From assembly GCF_900128475.1 (NCBI RefSeq), contig NZ_LT635836.1:138526-202525 (forward strand): 64,000 nt of DNA, in the 5' to 3' direction. Below are positions 45,148 to 54,195 of this stretch, one piece after another (positions within the stretch are counted from its first letter, which is position 1; the number at the start of each line of letters is the position of its first letter). The position numbers were made by a program, and so were the translations under genes. The stretch is from Mediterranea massiliensis (lineage in GTDB: Bacteria > Bacteroidota > Bacteroidia > Bacteroidales > Bacteroidaceae). Below the pieces are notes generated by a model. It saw nothing but the letters and a program-made list of their open reading frames with translations. It did no database searches and had not been told where the DNA came from.

Positions 45148-46068
45148 ATGATTGAAATAATAATTTTTTCATTCAATCGGGCACTTCAACTTGATGCTCT
45201 TTTAGCTAGTATACAAAAAAACTGGGTTCACACAGAATATAAATTGATTGTTTTATACAACACCAGTAATACTGATTTTCAAAAGGGATATCAAATATTG
45301 CAGCAAAACTATTCACAATATACATTCATTAAAGAAATATCAGGTAGAAAAAACTATCCAATCAAAAATTATCTATCAATATTCAACCTCAAGAAAATCA
45401 TAAAGTACAAACATTGTAGATATGAAAAATCCAATTTTAGAGATTTGCTAATTAAAATTATAACGGATAGTCCCTGTAAACAAATAATGTTTCTTACGGA
45501 TGATTCCATATTTATCCGGGAAGTTGAAATAAACGATGATATATTAGAATGGATAAATCAAGATCCTAATCAAAATTCTTTTTCCTTACGTTTAGGTCAA
45601 TCCATCAATACACCGCAAAAACAATTACCATCCCCTATACGCAACATCATAAGCTGGAATTATTCGGACTATGATAAATCTAATAATTGGGGATACCGTT
45701 TTTCTGTTGATGGGCATATTTACAGCAGACAATTAATATTAAAATTGATAAACAACATTATTTTTAATAATCCATCTACATTAGAAGCCCATCTTCATAA
45801 CTATACATACATACACAATCTACTCAATAAGGGTAAAACAGGAACCGAACCCTATCTTTTGAGCTACCCAATCAACATGGTTCAAACAATAGTGAACAAT
45901 AAATCATTAGGAGTATCTGAGACGCTTTTAAATGAATATTTCTTGCACGGAAAACACTTAATCTACCCAATACCTGAACATCCTACAGAATTCCAACAAT
46001 ACCCTGAACATATCATACTGAAAGGGACATCTGCCATAGAAGAACTCAAAATCAACTATCATCAATGA
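45148..46068 (+). CDS. Probable glycosyltransferase (GT-A-like)
   Basis: 306 residues, AT-rich. The N-terminus MIEIIIFSFNRALQLDALLASIQ resembles the nucleotide-sugar strand of GT2-like enzymes, and QIMFLTDDSIFIRE looks like the metal-binding acidic cluster. The rest (SFSLRLGQSIN, NNWGYRFSVDGHIYSRQLI) is seen in uncharacterised capsule-locus proteins. The gene overlaps the next by 4 bases (ATGA). Likely adds a sugar in capsule repeat-unit synthesis. Confidence 0.65.
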   Translation: MIEIIIFSFNRALQLDALLASIQKNWVHTEYKLIVLYNTSNTDFQKGYQILQQNYSQYTFIKEISGRKNYPIKNYLSIFNLKKIIKYKHCRYEKSNFRDLLIKIITDSPCKQIMFLTDDSIFIREVEINDDILEWINQDPNQNSFSLRLGQSINTPQKQLPSPIRNIISWNYSDYDKSNNWGYRFSVDGHIYSRQLILKLINNIIFNNPSTLEAHLHNYTYIHNLLNKGKTGTEPYLLSYPINMVQTIVNNKSLGVSETLLNEYFLHGKHLIYPIPEHPTEFQQYPEHIILKGTSAIEELKINYHQ

Positions 46069-47015
46069 AATTCTCAATTATAACCCCAATATTCAATCGT
46101 GAAGATACGATTTGCAGATGCATTGATAGCGTCATAAGAAATTTGCAATGGGAAATTCCTATTGAACATATCATTGTAGATGACGGTTCTACAGATCGAA
46201 CTGAAAAATATATCCGTACCTATATTTCCAATAATAGACACATTAAGTTCATCAAATTTCCTCAAAATAAAGGTACAAATGCAGCCAGGAATACAGCTAT
46301 AAAAAATGCTACCGGTCAATACTGCATTATTTTGGATAGTGATGATTATTTCACAGATACAGCAATTAAGGACATAGCCGCAACCATTCAGTCGCATCCA
46401 TCATACAGGCATTATCTATTTGCCCCCAATGATATGTTAGATGCATATCAAAAGAATCCCTTGTTGAAGGGCAAAGAAGAGCAGATCATTACATATCAAG
46501 ATTTTCTCACAGGGAAAGTGTCAGGAGATTTCATCCATGTAATAGAGACCAATATACTCCAAGCTCTTCCTTTTGATGAATACCTTCGCATATACGAAGG
46601 CGTATTTTTCCTAAGGTTCTATCGGGAAGCACAAAACATTTTATTCACAAATAAAATTATAACGATTCGAGAAAGAAGTCGTAAAGACAGTGTAACACGC
46701 ACCACCATCAGGACAAGTAAAGATATTATAACTCGAAAAGCTATTGCTACAGAACTATATATTCAATGGTATGGCAATGACTTGAAAAAATATGGCTATA
46801 CAGACAAACTATATCAAAACTACCAAAGCCTTCTTGAAAATCTTCTTCTATTAGAGGATTACAAAAAGGCACACAGGATTATCGCAACAGATTTACCATC
46901 CACTAGACCTATTTATAAAATAATTTATCATCTAAGATTGGGTAATTTACTCAGAATTACATTAACTATCTATCTAAAATTTAAATACAACATACTAAAA
47001 AAACGAGTGAAATAA
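46065..47015 (+). CDS. Family 2 glycosyltransferase
   Basis: 316 residues with the full GT2 opening MKFSIITPIFNREDTICRCI, HIIVDDGSTDRTEKYI, NKGTNAARNTAIKNATGQY and metal site LDSDDYF. The C-terminus ends in basic/hydrophobic helices suggesting membrane association. One of the few intact capsule genes here. Confidence 0.88.
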   Translation: MKFSIITPIFNREDTICRCIDSVIRNLQWEIPIEHIIVDDGSTDRTEKYIRTYISNNRHIKFIKFPQNKGTNAARNTAIKNATGQYCIILDSDDYFTDTAIKDIAATIQSHPSYRHYLFAPNDMLDAYQKNPLLKGKEEQIITYQDFLTGKVSGDFIHVIETNILQALPFDEYLRIYEGVFFLRFYREAQNILFTNKIITIRERSRKDSVTRTTIRTSKDIITRKAIATELYIQWYGNDLKKYGYTDKLYQNYQSLLENLLLLEDYKKAHRIIATDLPSTRPIYKIIYHLRLGNLLRITLTIYLKFKYNILKKRVK

Positions 47016-47023
47016 ACAGAAGT

Positions 47024-47080
47024 ATGATTCCCAAAGTTATTCATTATCTCTGGAAAAATCTAACGAATGAGGAAAAATAA
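47024..47080 (+). pseudogene. 18-codon 5' remnant of a GT32-type glycosyltransferase gene
   Basis: MIPKVIHYLWKNLTNEEK then stop. The first ten residues are the standard start of DXD sugar-binding (GT32/Och1-like) transferases, which run 230+ residues. Everything after is unrelated DNA leading to an integrase gene, so this marks the junction between the capsule locus and the incoming island. Confidence 0.65.
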
Positions 47081-47309
47081 TGATGGCAGCACTGGTGTTC
47101 AATGACTTATGAGGACTTTTGATGAAAGCCTCTCCAATGCCAAAGTGCAAGGAAATGAAAGGTAATGAGGGCGAACGGTTTTCAAATCATTACCCGATAA
47201 CGAGGTAAGGTTATAGGTCGTTGGAGTCTATTTCTACTCTCTGCCATATTCTGCATAACAATGTACAACTCGCTGATAACTAATTTTGTAACCAAAAAAG
47301 AATTAGATT
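47081..47309. other. Junction region between capsule remnant and integrase gene
   Basis: 229 bp with no credible gene. TAATTTTG at about 47281-47288 fits a -7 element for the integrase gene. An attachment site is expected here but cannot be defined without the other end of the island. Confidence 0.4.
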
Positions 47310-48533
47310 ATGCGAAGTACATTTAAGGTGCTGTTCTATGTGAACGGAAGCAAGGAGAAAAACGGTATTGTCCCCATTATGGGACGAGTTACAATCAATG
47401 GCTCGGTGGCACAATTCAGTTGCAAACTAACCATTGCAAAAACAATGTGGGATGCCAAGGGCAATCGTGCAAAAGGTAAGAGTAAGGAGGCACGAGACAT
47501 CAATTTGGCTTTGGATAATATCAAGGCTCAAATCATCAAGCATTATCAGCGCATCTCTGATAGAGAAGCGTTTGTAACTGCCGAAATGGTACGTAACGCC
47601 TATCAAGGAATAGGAACTGAGTATGAAACATTGCTCGGGGCGTTTGATAAAGACAACGAGAGTTTCAAGAAGCGTATCGGGATAGACCGTGCAGCAAGTT
47701 CCTACAAGGTGCGCATAAGGTCAAGAAACCATTTAGCTGCATTCATTAAGAAATGTTACAAGCGTAGTGATATTTCCATGCTTGAGCTTACTCCCGATTT
47801 TATCAAGGAGTATGAAATCTATCTCTCTACTGATGCCGGACTACACAATGGCAGTGTGTGGTCGCATTGTATGTGGCTGAAAACAATTGTTTCTAAGGCG
47901 CATTACAATGGACTAACACAGAGAAATCCGTTTGCTCAGTATAGGGTTAATCAGAACATCAAGGAGCGACAATACTTGACCGAAGATGAAATCAAGACTG
48001 TAATGACACATGAGTTTGCGGATAAGAAATTAGCTTATATCCGAGACTTGTTCGTGTTTGCAAGTTTCACAGCCTTGTCATTCGTGGATATCAAAGAACT
48101 GACTACCGATGATATTGTAGAGATTAACGGAGAGAAATGGATTCTATCCAAGCGACACAAAACAAAGGTCAATTTCCAAGTGAAGTTGCTTGATATTCCA
48201 TTGCAGATAATCAAGCGTTACGAGAGATTCCAAGAGGATAAATTGGTGTTTCCAAATCTCAACTATTGGAACATCTGTAAACCTCTGAAAAAGATGATTA
48301 AAGAGTGTGGAATTTCAAAGGATATTTCCTTCCACTGCACTCGCCATGGGTTCGCAACGCTGGCTCTGAGCAAGGGTGTTCCCATTGAAAGTGTAAGCCG
48401 AGTGTTGGGGCATACGAACATTACCACGACACAGCGATATGCGAAGATTACCACCGAGAAAATCGACAAGGATTTGACGATGTTCGGCAACAGGCTTAAT
48501 CAATCGTTTAGTGAAATCTCAATAGCAATGTAA
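47310..48533 (+). CDS. Tyrosine integrase of a Bacteroides mobile element
   Basis: 407 residues: Arm-binding N-terminus (FKVLFYVNGSKEKNGIVPIMGRVTING), SAM-like core-binding region (150-220) and catalytic domain with HCTRHGFAT and LGHTNITTTQRYAKIT. The first catalytic Arg is replaced by Ser in FASFTALSFVDIKEL, as in CTnDOT-type integrases. Marks the island's left part. It differs clearly from the capsule recombinase at 34330. Confidence 0.92.
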   Translation: MRSTFKVLFYVNGSKEKNGIVPIMGRVTINGSVAQFSCKLTIAKTMWDAKGNRAKGKSKEARDINLALDNIKAQIIKHYQRISDREAFVTAEMVRNAYQGIGTEYETLLGAFDKDNESFKKRIGIDRAASSYKVRIRSRNHLAAFIKKCYKRSDISMLELTPDFIKEYEIYLSTDAGLHNGSVWSHCMWLKTIVSKAHYNGLTQRNPFAQYRVNQNIKERQYLTEDEIKTVMTHEFADKKLAYIRDLFVFASFTALSFVDIKELTTDDIVEINGEKWILSKRHKTKVNFQVKLLDIPLQIIKRYERFQEDKLVFPNLNYWNICKPLKKMIKECGISKDISFHCTRHGFATLALSKGVPIESVSRVLGHTNITTTQRYAKITTEKIDKDLTMFGNRLNQSFSEISIAM

Positions 48534-48535
48534 TT

Positions 48536-48913
48536 ATGGTACGAGCAATTATAACAATCAGTGAAAACGGCAGAGTGAATATCCCAAGCGGTAATGTTTG
48601 GATGTCTGAAATGGAGTTGGTGGAGTTGTTCGGGGTAATAGCCCCGACACTTCGAGCCGCTATAAAAGCGATATACAAGAGTGGAATGCTTTGCCCTGTA
48701 AGCACCCAACGATGCGATTTGGCTACACCTACAAGTTGGGCGACATTCTATAATCTCGAAATGGTCATTGCTCTTGCATTTAGATTGAACACATACGAGG
48801 CAAGCAAAATAAGGCAAAAGGTGTTGGAGAGTCTATGCCAGCGAAAAGAGAGCGGAATCAACCTATTCATATCGTTAGGATGCCAAACCCCAATGAACAG
48901 AATATTATCATAA
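48536..48913 (+). CDS. Conserved small protein next to the integrase
   Basis: 125 residues beginning MVRAIITISENGRVNIPSGN, with WMSEMELVELFGVIAPTLRAAIKAIYKSG resembling a helix-turn-helix of DNA-binding adaptor proteins. Starts 2 bases after the integrase stop, so it is co-translated. No function can be assigned; a role in excision control is a guess. Confidence 0.6.
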   Translation: MVRAIITISENGRVNIPSGNVWMSEMELVELFGVIAPTLRAAIKAIYKSGMLCPVSTQRCDLATPTSWATFYNLEMVIALAFRLNTYEASKIRQKVLESLCQRKESGINLFISLGCQTPMNRILS

Positions 48914-48972
48914 TTCAATAGGCAAAAGGCATTTAAGTCCGCTCATGTTACATTACAACCAGAAAACTTTTA

Positions 48973-48980
48973 TACCTTTG
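48973..48980 (+). promoter_or_regulatory. -7 element of the YhcG-type gene
   Basis: TACCTTTG at 48973-48980, 25 bases before the ATG. Confidence 0.5.
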
Positions 48981-49005
48981 CATAAGGTTTAAGCAATAAA
49001 GAGAT

Positions 49006-50034
49006 ATGACTATGAAGGATTTAACCGTTTCAAGGCCATTCAGCGAAGATGAGTATAACGAATTACTGCGACAGGCTGTCGCAGTAATCGAGACTTCTCG
49101 ATTACAGATAGCAAAGCAACTGAATACGGTTGCTATGTCTTCCTATTGGGAGATAGGCAAGTTGTTGGAAGGAAAGAAAATTGACAGCAAGCACGGTGAT
49201 GGCATTGTCAAAAGATTGTCGGTTGATTTGAAGTCTAAATATCCCGATATGGGTTTATCTCCAAGAAACCTATGGGATATGAAAAAGTTTTATCTCCGTT
49301 ATAATGAAAGAGATACAAAACTGCGACAGGCTGTCGCAGTTTTGCCGTGGAGCCATAATTTGCTTCTGATGAGCCACAATCTGTCTCCTGAGCATATCGT
49401 ATTTTATTCCAATGAAGTAGTCTCTAAAGGTTGGTCACGTGATATGTTGCGCCACGCACTTAAATCTGAATATCATCTTTCAATACAAGCTGTAGAGAAG
49501 TCCAACAACTTTGACACTACATTGCCTGCTCCGCAGGCTGATTACGCCAATGAAGTGTTCCGTAGCAGTTATAATCTCGGATTCATTGACGCAGTTGAAC
49601 CATTGAAGGAATTGGAGTTAGAACGCCGTCTTGTTCAGAAAATCACGACCTTTATAATGGAATTGGGTAGCGGTTTCAGTTTTATCGGCAATCAACATAC
49701 ACTGACCTGTAACGACAAGGAGTATCGTGTTGATTTGCTCTTTTTCCATCGCCGCCTCCGTTCTATGGTAGCTATTGAACTGAAGATTGGGGAGTTCAAG
49801 CCTGAATATGTGGGTAAGATGAATTTCTATCTTTCCCTGCTGGATAAGTTGGAAAAGGCTCCCGATGAAAATCCATCTATAGGTATCATCCTTTGTGCCG
49901 AAAAAGACCATTTAGAAGTCGAATTGGCTCTGCAAGATGTTAACAAGCCAATAGGAGTAGCTGAATATCAATATCTGTTGCCAAAGCAAGAGTTACAAGA
50001 TTTGGTAACTGATGAAATCAAGAAAGCAAGGTAA
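49006..50034 (+). CDS. YhcG/DUF1016 family PD-(D/E)XK nuclease
   Basis: 342 residues: DUF1016 N-terminal winged-helix region (YWEIGKLLEGKKIDSKHGDGIVKRLSVDLKSKYPDMGLSPRNLW) and C-terminal nuclease domain with YRVDLLFFHRRLRSMVAIELKIG (Asp and ExK) and GKMNFYLSLLDKLEK. Suspected roles include mobile-element defence or DNA repair; not settled. Two copies of the peptide LRQAVAV (residues ~22-28 and ~106-112) are encoded by the same DNA palindrome. Confidence 0.85.
   Translation: MTMKDLTVSRPFSEDEYNELLRQAVAVIETSRLQIAKQLNTVAMSSYWEIGKLLEGKKIDSKHGDGIVKRLSVDLKSKYPDMGLSPRNLWDMKKFYLRYNERDTKLRQAVAVLPWSHNLLLMSHNLSPEHIVFYSNEVVSKGWSRDMLRHALKSEYHLSIQAVEKSNNFDTTLPAPQADYANEVFRSSYNLGFIDAVEPLKELELERRLVQKITTFIMELGSGFSFIGNQHTLTCNDKEYRVDLLFFHRRLRSMVAIELKIGEFKPEYVGKMNFYLSLLDKLEKAPDENPSIGIILCAEKDHLEVELALQDVNKPIGVAEYQYLLPKQELQDLVTDEIKKAR
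49068..49089. repeat. 19-bp palindrome inside the YhcG gene, copy 1
   Basis: CTGCGACAG-G-CTGTCGCAG, a 9-bp stem with one-base centre, encoding LRQAVA in frame. Confidence 0.8.
49321..49339. repeat. 19-bp palindrome inside the YhcG gene, copy 2
   Basis: Identical to copy 1 (CTGCGACAG-G-CTGTCGCAG), 252 bp (84 codons) downstream and in the same reading frame. Confidence 0.8.
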
Positions 50035-50044
50035 CTAACTATAT

Positions 50045-50075
50045 AAAGACGATTGCTATTAAAGTAATCGTCTTT
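50045..50075 (+). terminator. Terminator after the YhcG gene
   Basis: AAAGACGATT (50045-50054) pairs perfectly with AATCGTCTTT (50066-50075), 11-base loop. The stem's own TTT gives a short T-tract. Confidence 0.65.
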
Positions 50076-50091
50076 ATCGTATAGACTTTGA

Positions 50092-51511
50092 GACACTGTC
50101 CAAAATTTTGTGTAAATGGAAACAGGATTCAGTTGTAAGTTTGACACTGTCCAAAATTTTGTGTAAATGGAAACAGGATTCAGTTGTAAGTTTGTTCTTA
50201 TATCTGGATTCTGTTTTCAAAAATAAGCATAAATTGGTTCATAATCAAGCCCCAGTTTGAAATAGGCATTGTCCATTTCTTCTCAATCTCCATAAGTGAA
50301 AGATACACGGTCTTTTTTACGGCATCGTCCGAAGGGAATGAGAGCTTTGATTTTGTGTACTTTCTGATTTTCCCGTTCAGATTTTCAATGAGATTTGTAG
50401 TATAGATTATTTTTCTGATTTCCAGCGGGAACTGGAAGAAAACTGTCAAATCATCCCAGTTGTTTCTCCATGAAAGTATGGCGTATGGATACTTTCCTCC
50501 CCATTTCTTTTCCAGATTGTCAAGTTCTGTGGCCGCAACCTCTTTGTTGGGTGCATTATAGATATTCTTCATATCCGCCGTAAACTCTTTCTTGTCCTTG
50601 TAAACGACATATTTACAGGAGTTTCTAATTTGATGCACCACACAGATTTGGGTGGATGACTGAGGGAATACACTGCGGATGGTATCTGTAAATCCATTCA
50701 GGTTATCGGTACAGGTAATCAGTATGTCCTGCACTCCACGGGCCTTTAAATCGGTCAGGACGCCCATCCAGAAAGAAGAACTTTCCGATTTGCCGACCCA
50801 CATGCCAAGGACTTCCTTCAGACCGTTCTGTTTCAGTCCGACGCAAAGGTAAACGGTCTTGTTTATGATTTTGCCGTTATCCCGTACCTTGAAGACAATG
50901 CCGTCCATCCAGACAATGAGATAAACAGGATCCAAAGGGCGGTTCTGCCATTCCAGAGCAGCCTGGTTTACCTTGTTGGTAATGATGGAAATGGCTGATG
51001 TAGAGAGTTCTATTTCATAAATCTCACGCATCTCTTCCTCTATATCAGAAACACTCATTCCTTTGGCGTATAGGGAGATAACGAGCTTTTCTATAGAAAG
51101 TCCACGACTCTCATGTTTGGGCACTGCTATCGGTTCAAACTGGCCATTACGGTCACGGGGTATGGAAATGACAGCTTCTCCATGTTCGGTCTGGATTTTC
51201 TTTGGATAGCTGCCATTACGTGAATTACCACTATTATTACCGGCCACAGAATTCTTTTCATAACCCAAATGAGCATCCATTTCGCCTTCAAGCATCTTTT
51301 CCAATACCTGGGCATGCAACTGCTTCAGGAACTTGCTTACATCGGATTCTGTCTTGAACTGACTAAGGAACTCCTTGCTTAACACCTCATCAGGCACTAC
51401 TTGATTCTTTTCTTTCATAATCTTCTTCATTTTGCAAATGTATAAAATAAAAAATACGAGACTCTTTTCTGAATCCCGTATTTCCATTTACACAAAATAT
51501 TTTATAGTGCC
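50092..51511 (-). mobile_element. IS256-family insertion sequence with a duplicated end
   Basis: Flanked by the 8-bp duplication GACTTTGA (50084-50091 and 51512-51519). Ends are related inverted repeats sharing TTTTGTGTAAATGGAAA. The left end is present twice: 50092-50142 and 50143-50193 are identical 51-bp units. Confidence 0.9.
50198..51430 (-). CDS. IS256-family (mutator-type) transposase
   Basis: About 410 residues from ATG 51430 ([12 protein letters not shown]), chosen over an upstream in-frame start close to the IS end. Characteristic parts: [51 protein letters not shown] Asp in [15 protein letters not shown], Asp in [12 protein letters not shown], and C-terminal [22 protein letters not shown]. 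Intact. Confidence 0.93.
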   Translation of the reverse strand: MKKIMKEKNQVVPDEVLSKEFLSQFKTESDVSKFLKQLHAQVLEKMLEGEMDAHLGYEKNSVAGNNSGNSRNGSYPKKIQTEHGEAVISIPRDRNGQFEPIAVPKHESRGLSIEKLVISLYAKGMSVSDIEEEMREIYEIELSTSAISIITNKVNQAALEWQNRPLDPVYLIVWMDGIVFKVRDNGKIINKTVYLCVGLKQNGLKEVLGMWVGKSESSSFWMGVLTDLKARGVQDILITCTDNLNGFTDTIRSVFPQSSTQICVVHQIRNSCKYVVYKDKKEFTADMKNIYNAPNKEVAATELDNLEKKWGGKYPYAILSWRNNWDDLTVFFQFPLEIRKIIYTTNLIENLNGKIRKYTKSKLSFPSDDAVKKTVYLSLMEIEKKWTMPISNWGLIMNQFMLIFENRIQI

Positions 51512-51525
51512 GACTTTGATAATAC

Positions 51526-52151
51526 TTAATATATCCGAAATGGAAGGACTAACATTCCATTTGAAAGATAATAAGACGGGCTAAAACTTCCGCTTCCTCT
51601 CCATTTAAAAATGATGTCATTATTTACCCCTATCAATGATGTATATTTATTAAACTCATTCTCATCAACTTTTATATTGTCGAAAAGTAGAAAGTAATCT
51701 CCAGCTTTCAACGAAAAGTCATATCCAAAGGTCAAACGTGGATTACACATTCTCCAAGGCTTGAATTTATCTATCCTGATTGGATTAACTTTCCCACTTC
51801 GTACAATGAAACCCTAACATACCCTTTCCCCATTTTTGAAAGTTCTATATTTATCAAGAACTGGTCATGGCCATAATCATATACGGTTTCATTTGACTCT
51901 GTTAATATTAGCGGATAGTCGTTCTTCTCTTTTGTGAGAGTGACTTTGTTTTCATCGGACCTATAGAATAGGTGTATCTGTTCCAATACAAACGATTTAT
52001 TGAATATTTTAGTCGGTATATTGTAATGAAAACCTTTAATTGGGAATGGTAATAATCCAACATTTCTGTCCTTTTCAATATTATCATACCCATTATTATT
52101 AGATGATGATAATACAATCTCTTTGTAAATTATTTTATTTTGTATTCTCAT
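51526..52151 (-). pseudogene. Unknown protein, last gene of the radical-SAM operon, frameshifted
   Basis: From ATG 52151 (MRIQNKIIYKEIVLSSSNNN) the frame runs to GKLIQSG and stops at 51771. One lost base in an A-run near 51790 would restore GKVNPIRIDKFKPWRMCNPRL and continue to FRIY at 51526, a protein of ~208 residues. Mostly beta-strand character with aromatic residues. I recognise no domain. Located 18 bp after the leucine-rich-repeat gene; an IS256 copy abuts its 3' end. Confidence 0.6.
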
Positions 52152-52169
52152 ATACTAACCACTTTATAT

Positions 52170-52828
52170 TTATATCGGAATCATCTGTTTATTGTATCTT
52201 CTCCATTCTGGATTATTGAGATATAGATGAAGATGTTTTTGTGGTATGAAGATGTTACATTTATTTGAGATACCCAAAATGTTTATCTTGGGAGGGTGTT
52301 CTGCGTATAAGTACAGATTTCGAGATTAGAGTCAAAAGCCTCTTTCCCGATCTTAACAACATTTGCTGGAATTGAAATAGTTTTTAATTTAAGGCACATA
52401 GTAAAGACATTGTTACCTAACTTCTTAAGTGAAAAAGGTAAATGTATCTCTGTTAAATTAAGATTATATGCAAAAGCCCAATTCCCTATTTTTGAAATAC
52501 CCTCTTCTACTTTGTAATGCTCAAGGCCTCCAATATATGTTGTTGGTCCATACAATTCTTCTATGATCTTGCTATCATATCTTGGACCTGACAATTCTTT
52601 GAAGATTTGAGAATTAGGAAATTCAGATAGTCCAAAATCCGAGTTCTCAAAAAATGAACTTCCATAACTATTATACCCATCGCATCCATCTAAATAATCA
52701 AGATAGCGTTTCATATGTAGCATTCCATATTCATCGTAATATTGATTATTTCTAATATATGCTTGATTGTTATGATTTCCAGAGAATCTACTTATTATAC
52801 TATATATCAGTTTGAGAAGTTTATTCAT
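52170..52828 (-). pseudogene. BspA-type leucine-rich-repeat protein, frameshifted near its end
   Basis: From ATG 52828 (MNKLLKLIYSIISRFSGNHN) the frame stops at 52283 after CTYTQNTLPR. One missing base near 52300 restores AEHPPKINILGISNKCNIFI and LHLYLNNPEWRRYNKQMIPI to a stop at 52170, the usual end of BspA proteins. Residues 20-85 are Tyr/Asn/Gly-rich (NNQYYDEYG, YLDYLDGCDGYNSYGSSFF); 100-180 are LRR_5 repeats (ISKIGNWAFAYNLNLTEIHL). No signal peptide. Without the IS the ATG follows the S9 stop by 9 bases. Confidence 0.65.
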
Positions 52829-52871
52829 TCTTGCTATTTAATGAGTTAAATTATTAAAAAAGAATTCAACA

Positions 52872-54195
52872 CACTACTGTCCCGTAAAAGTGGATAAATA
52901 GTTCTTTGAAATTATTGAAATATAGTCAATTACACGGTCTTTTGAAATGAAACGGACTTGATTTTGCAACTTTGCAGTCTAATACAAATGGCTGCTATGT
53001 TCCAAGACAAATACGTATTCTCTCAATTAACCGCTTTTCTGAACAGGACTCAGTTCAACAACTATGTTCGCAAGTATGATGGCAACAGATATGTGAAACA
53101 TTTCACTTGCTGGAATCAGATGCTCGCGATGATGTTTGGACAACTGAGTAACCGTGAGAGCCTGCGAGACTTAATCGTTGCTTTCGAGGCGCATAGGGCC
53201 AAGCAATATCATCTTGGTTTAGGTCGTGAACCGATAGCCAAGACAACTCTTGCGACAGCGAACCAGAACCGTGATTACAGAATCTTCGAAGATTTTGCAT
53301 TCTATATGATGAAGGAAGCCTGCGAGAAGCGGACGACCAACATCCTTGACATTTCCGGAAAGAAATATGCGTTTGATTCAACAACGATTCCGTTGTGTCT
53401 TGCAACATTCCCATGGGCAAAGTTCCGAAGCAAGAAAGGAGGGGTGAAAGCTCATGTCTTATACGACATTGAAGCACAAGTTCCTGCCTTCTATACTGTA
53501 ACCACTGCATCAAAGCACGATTCCACAGCAATGTCTTCAATCCATTATGAACCAAATGCTTATTATATATTCGACAGGGCTTATGACTCTTTTAAAGAAC
53601 TCTATAGGATACATCTTACAGACTCTTTCTTTGTTGTCAGAGCCAAGACGAACTTAAAGTATAAGACAGTCAAATGGAAGCGAAGAATGCCAAAGAACAT
53701 AATGACAGATGCGGAAGTGAAACTGACCGGATATCTCTCCGAGAAAAAATATCCTGAGTCATTCAGACTCGTCCGATATTACGACGAAGAGGATGACCGT
53801 GAGTTCACTTTCTTGACGAATGCAAAACAACTTTCTGCACTGGATGTCGCCAATCTTTATAAGAAAAGATGGTTAATCGAGCTGTTCTTCAAATGGCTCA
53901 AGCAGCATCTCAAGATAAAGAAATTCTGGGGCACAACAGAGAACGCTGTTCGCATACAAATCAGTGTGGCTATTATCACGTACTGTCTTGTGGCTATTGT
54001 CCAACATGATATGAAGTTGAAACGTTCAACCTATGAAGTTTTGCAAATTCTCAGTATATCATTGACTGACAAAACCCACTTGCGTGACCTGTTCGACAAG
54101 ACTAATTTCAATGATGTCAAAGATCTAAATGATCCCCTGATTCCGGGGCTTTTTGATTAATTGTTTAACTCGTCCCATTTTAACGGGACACTAAT
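52872..54195 (+). mobile_element. IS4-family insertion sequence inserted in the 3' end of the S9 gene
   Basis: Inverted ends CACTACTGTCCCGTAAAAGT (left) and, from the right, ATTAGTGTCCCGTTAAAATG. Perfect 10-bp flanking duplication GAATTCAACA at 52862-52871 and 54196-54205. A clean, probably recent insertion. Confidence 0.92.
52997..54160 (+). CDS. IS4-family transposase (DUF4372 + DDE)
   Basis: About 387 residues from MFQDKYVFSQLTAFLNRTQF (ATG 52997); earlier in-frame starts lie near the IS end. DDE residues: KYAFDSTTIPLCL, YIFDRAYDSF, and YKKRWLIELFFKWLKQHLKIKKFWG. Same architecture as the transposase at 37615 but a different element, with different termini. Confidence 0.92.
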   Translation: MFQDKYVFSQLTAFLNRTQFNNYVRKYDGNRYVKHFTCWNQMLAMMFGQLSNRESLRDLIVAFEAHRAKQYHLGLGREPIAKTTLATANQNRDYRIFEDFAFYMMKEACEKRTTNILDISGKKYAFDSTTIPLCLATFPWAKFRSKKGGVKAHVLYDIEAQVPAFYTVTTASKHDSTAMSSIHYEPNAYYIFDRAYDSFKELYRIHLTDSFFVVRAKTNLKYKTVKWKRRMPKNIMTDAEVKLTGYLSEKKYPESFRLVRYYDEEDDREFTFLTNAKQLSALDVANLYKKRWLIELFFKWLKQHLKIKKFWGTTENAVRIQISVAIITYCLVAIVQHDMKLKRSTYEVLQILSISLTDKTHLRDLFDKTNFNDVKDLNDPLIPGLFD

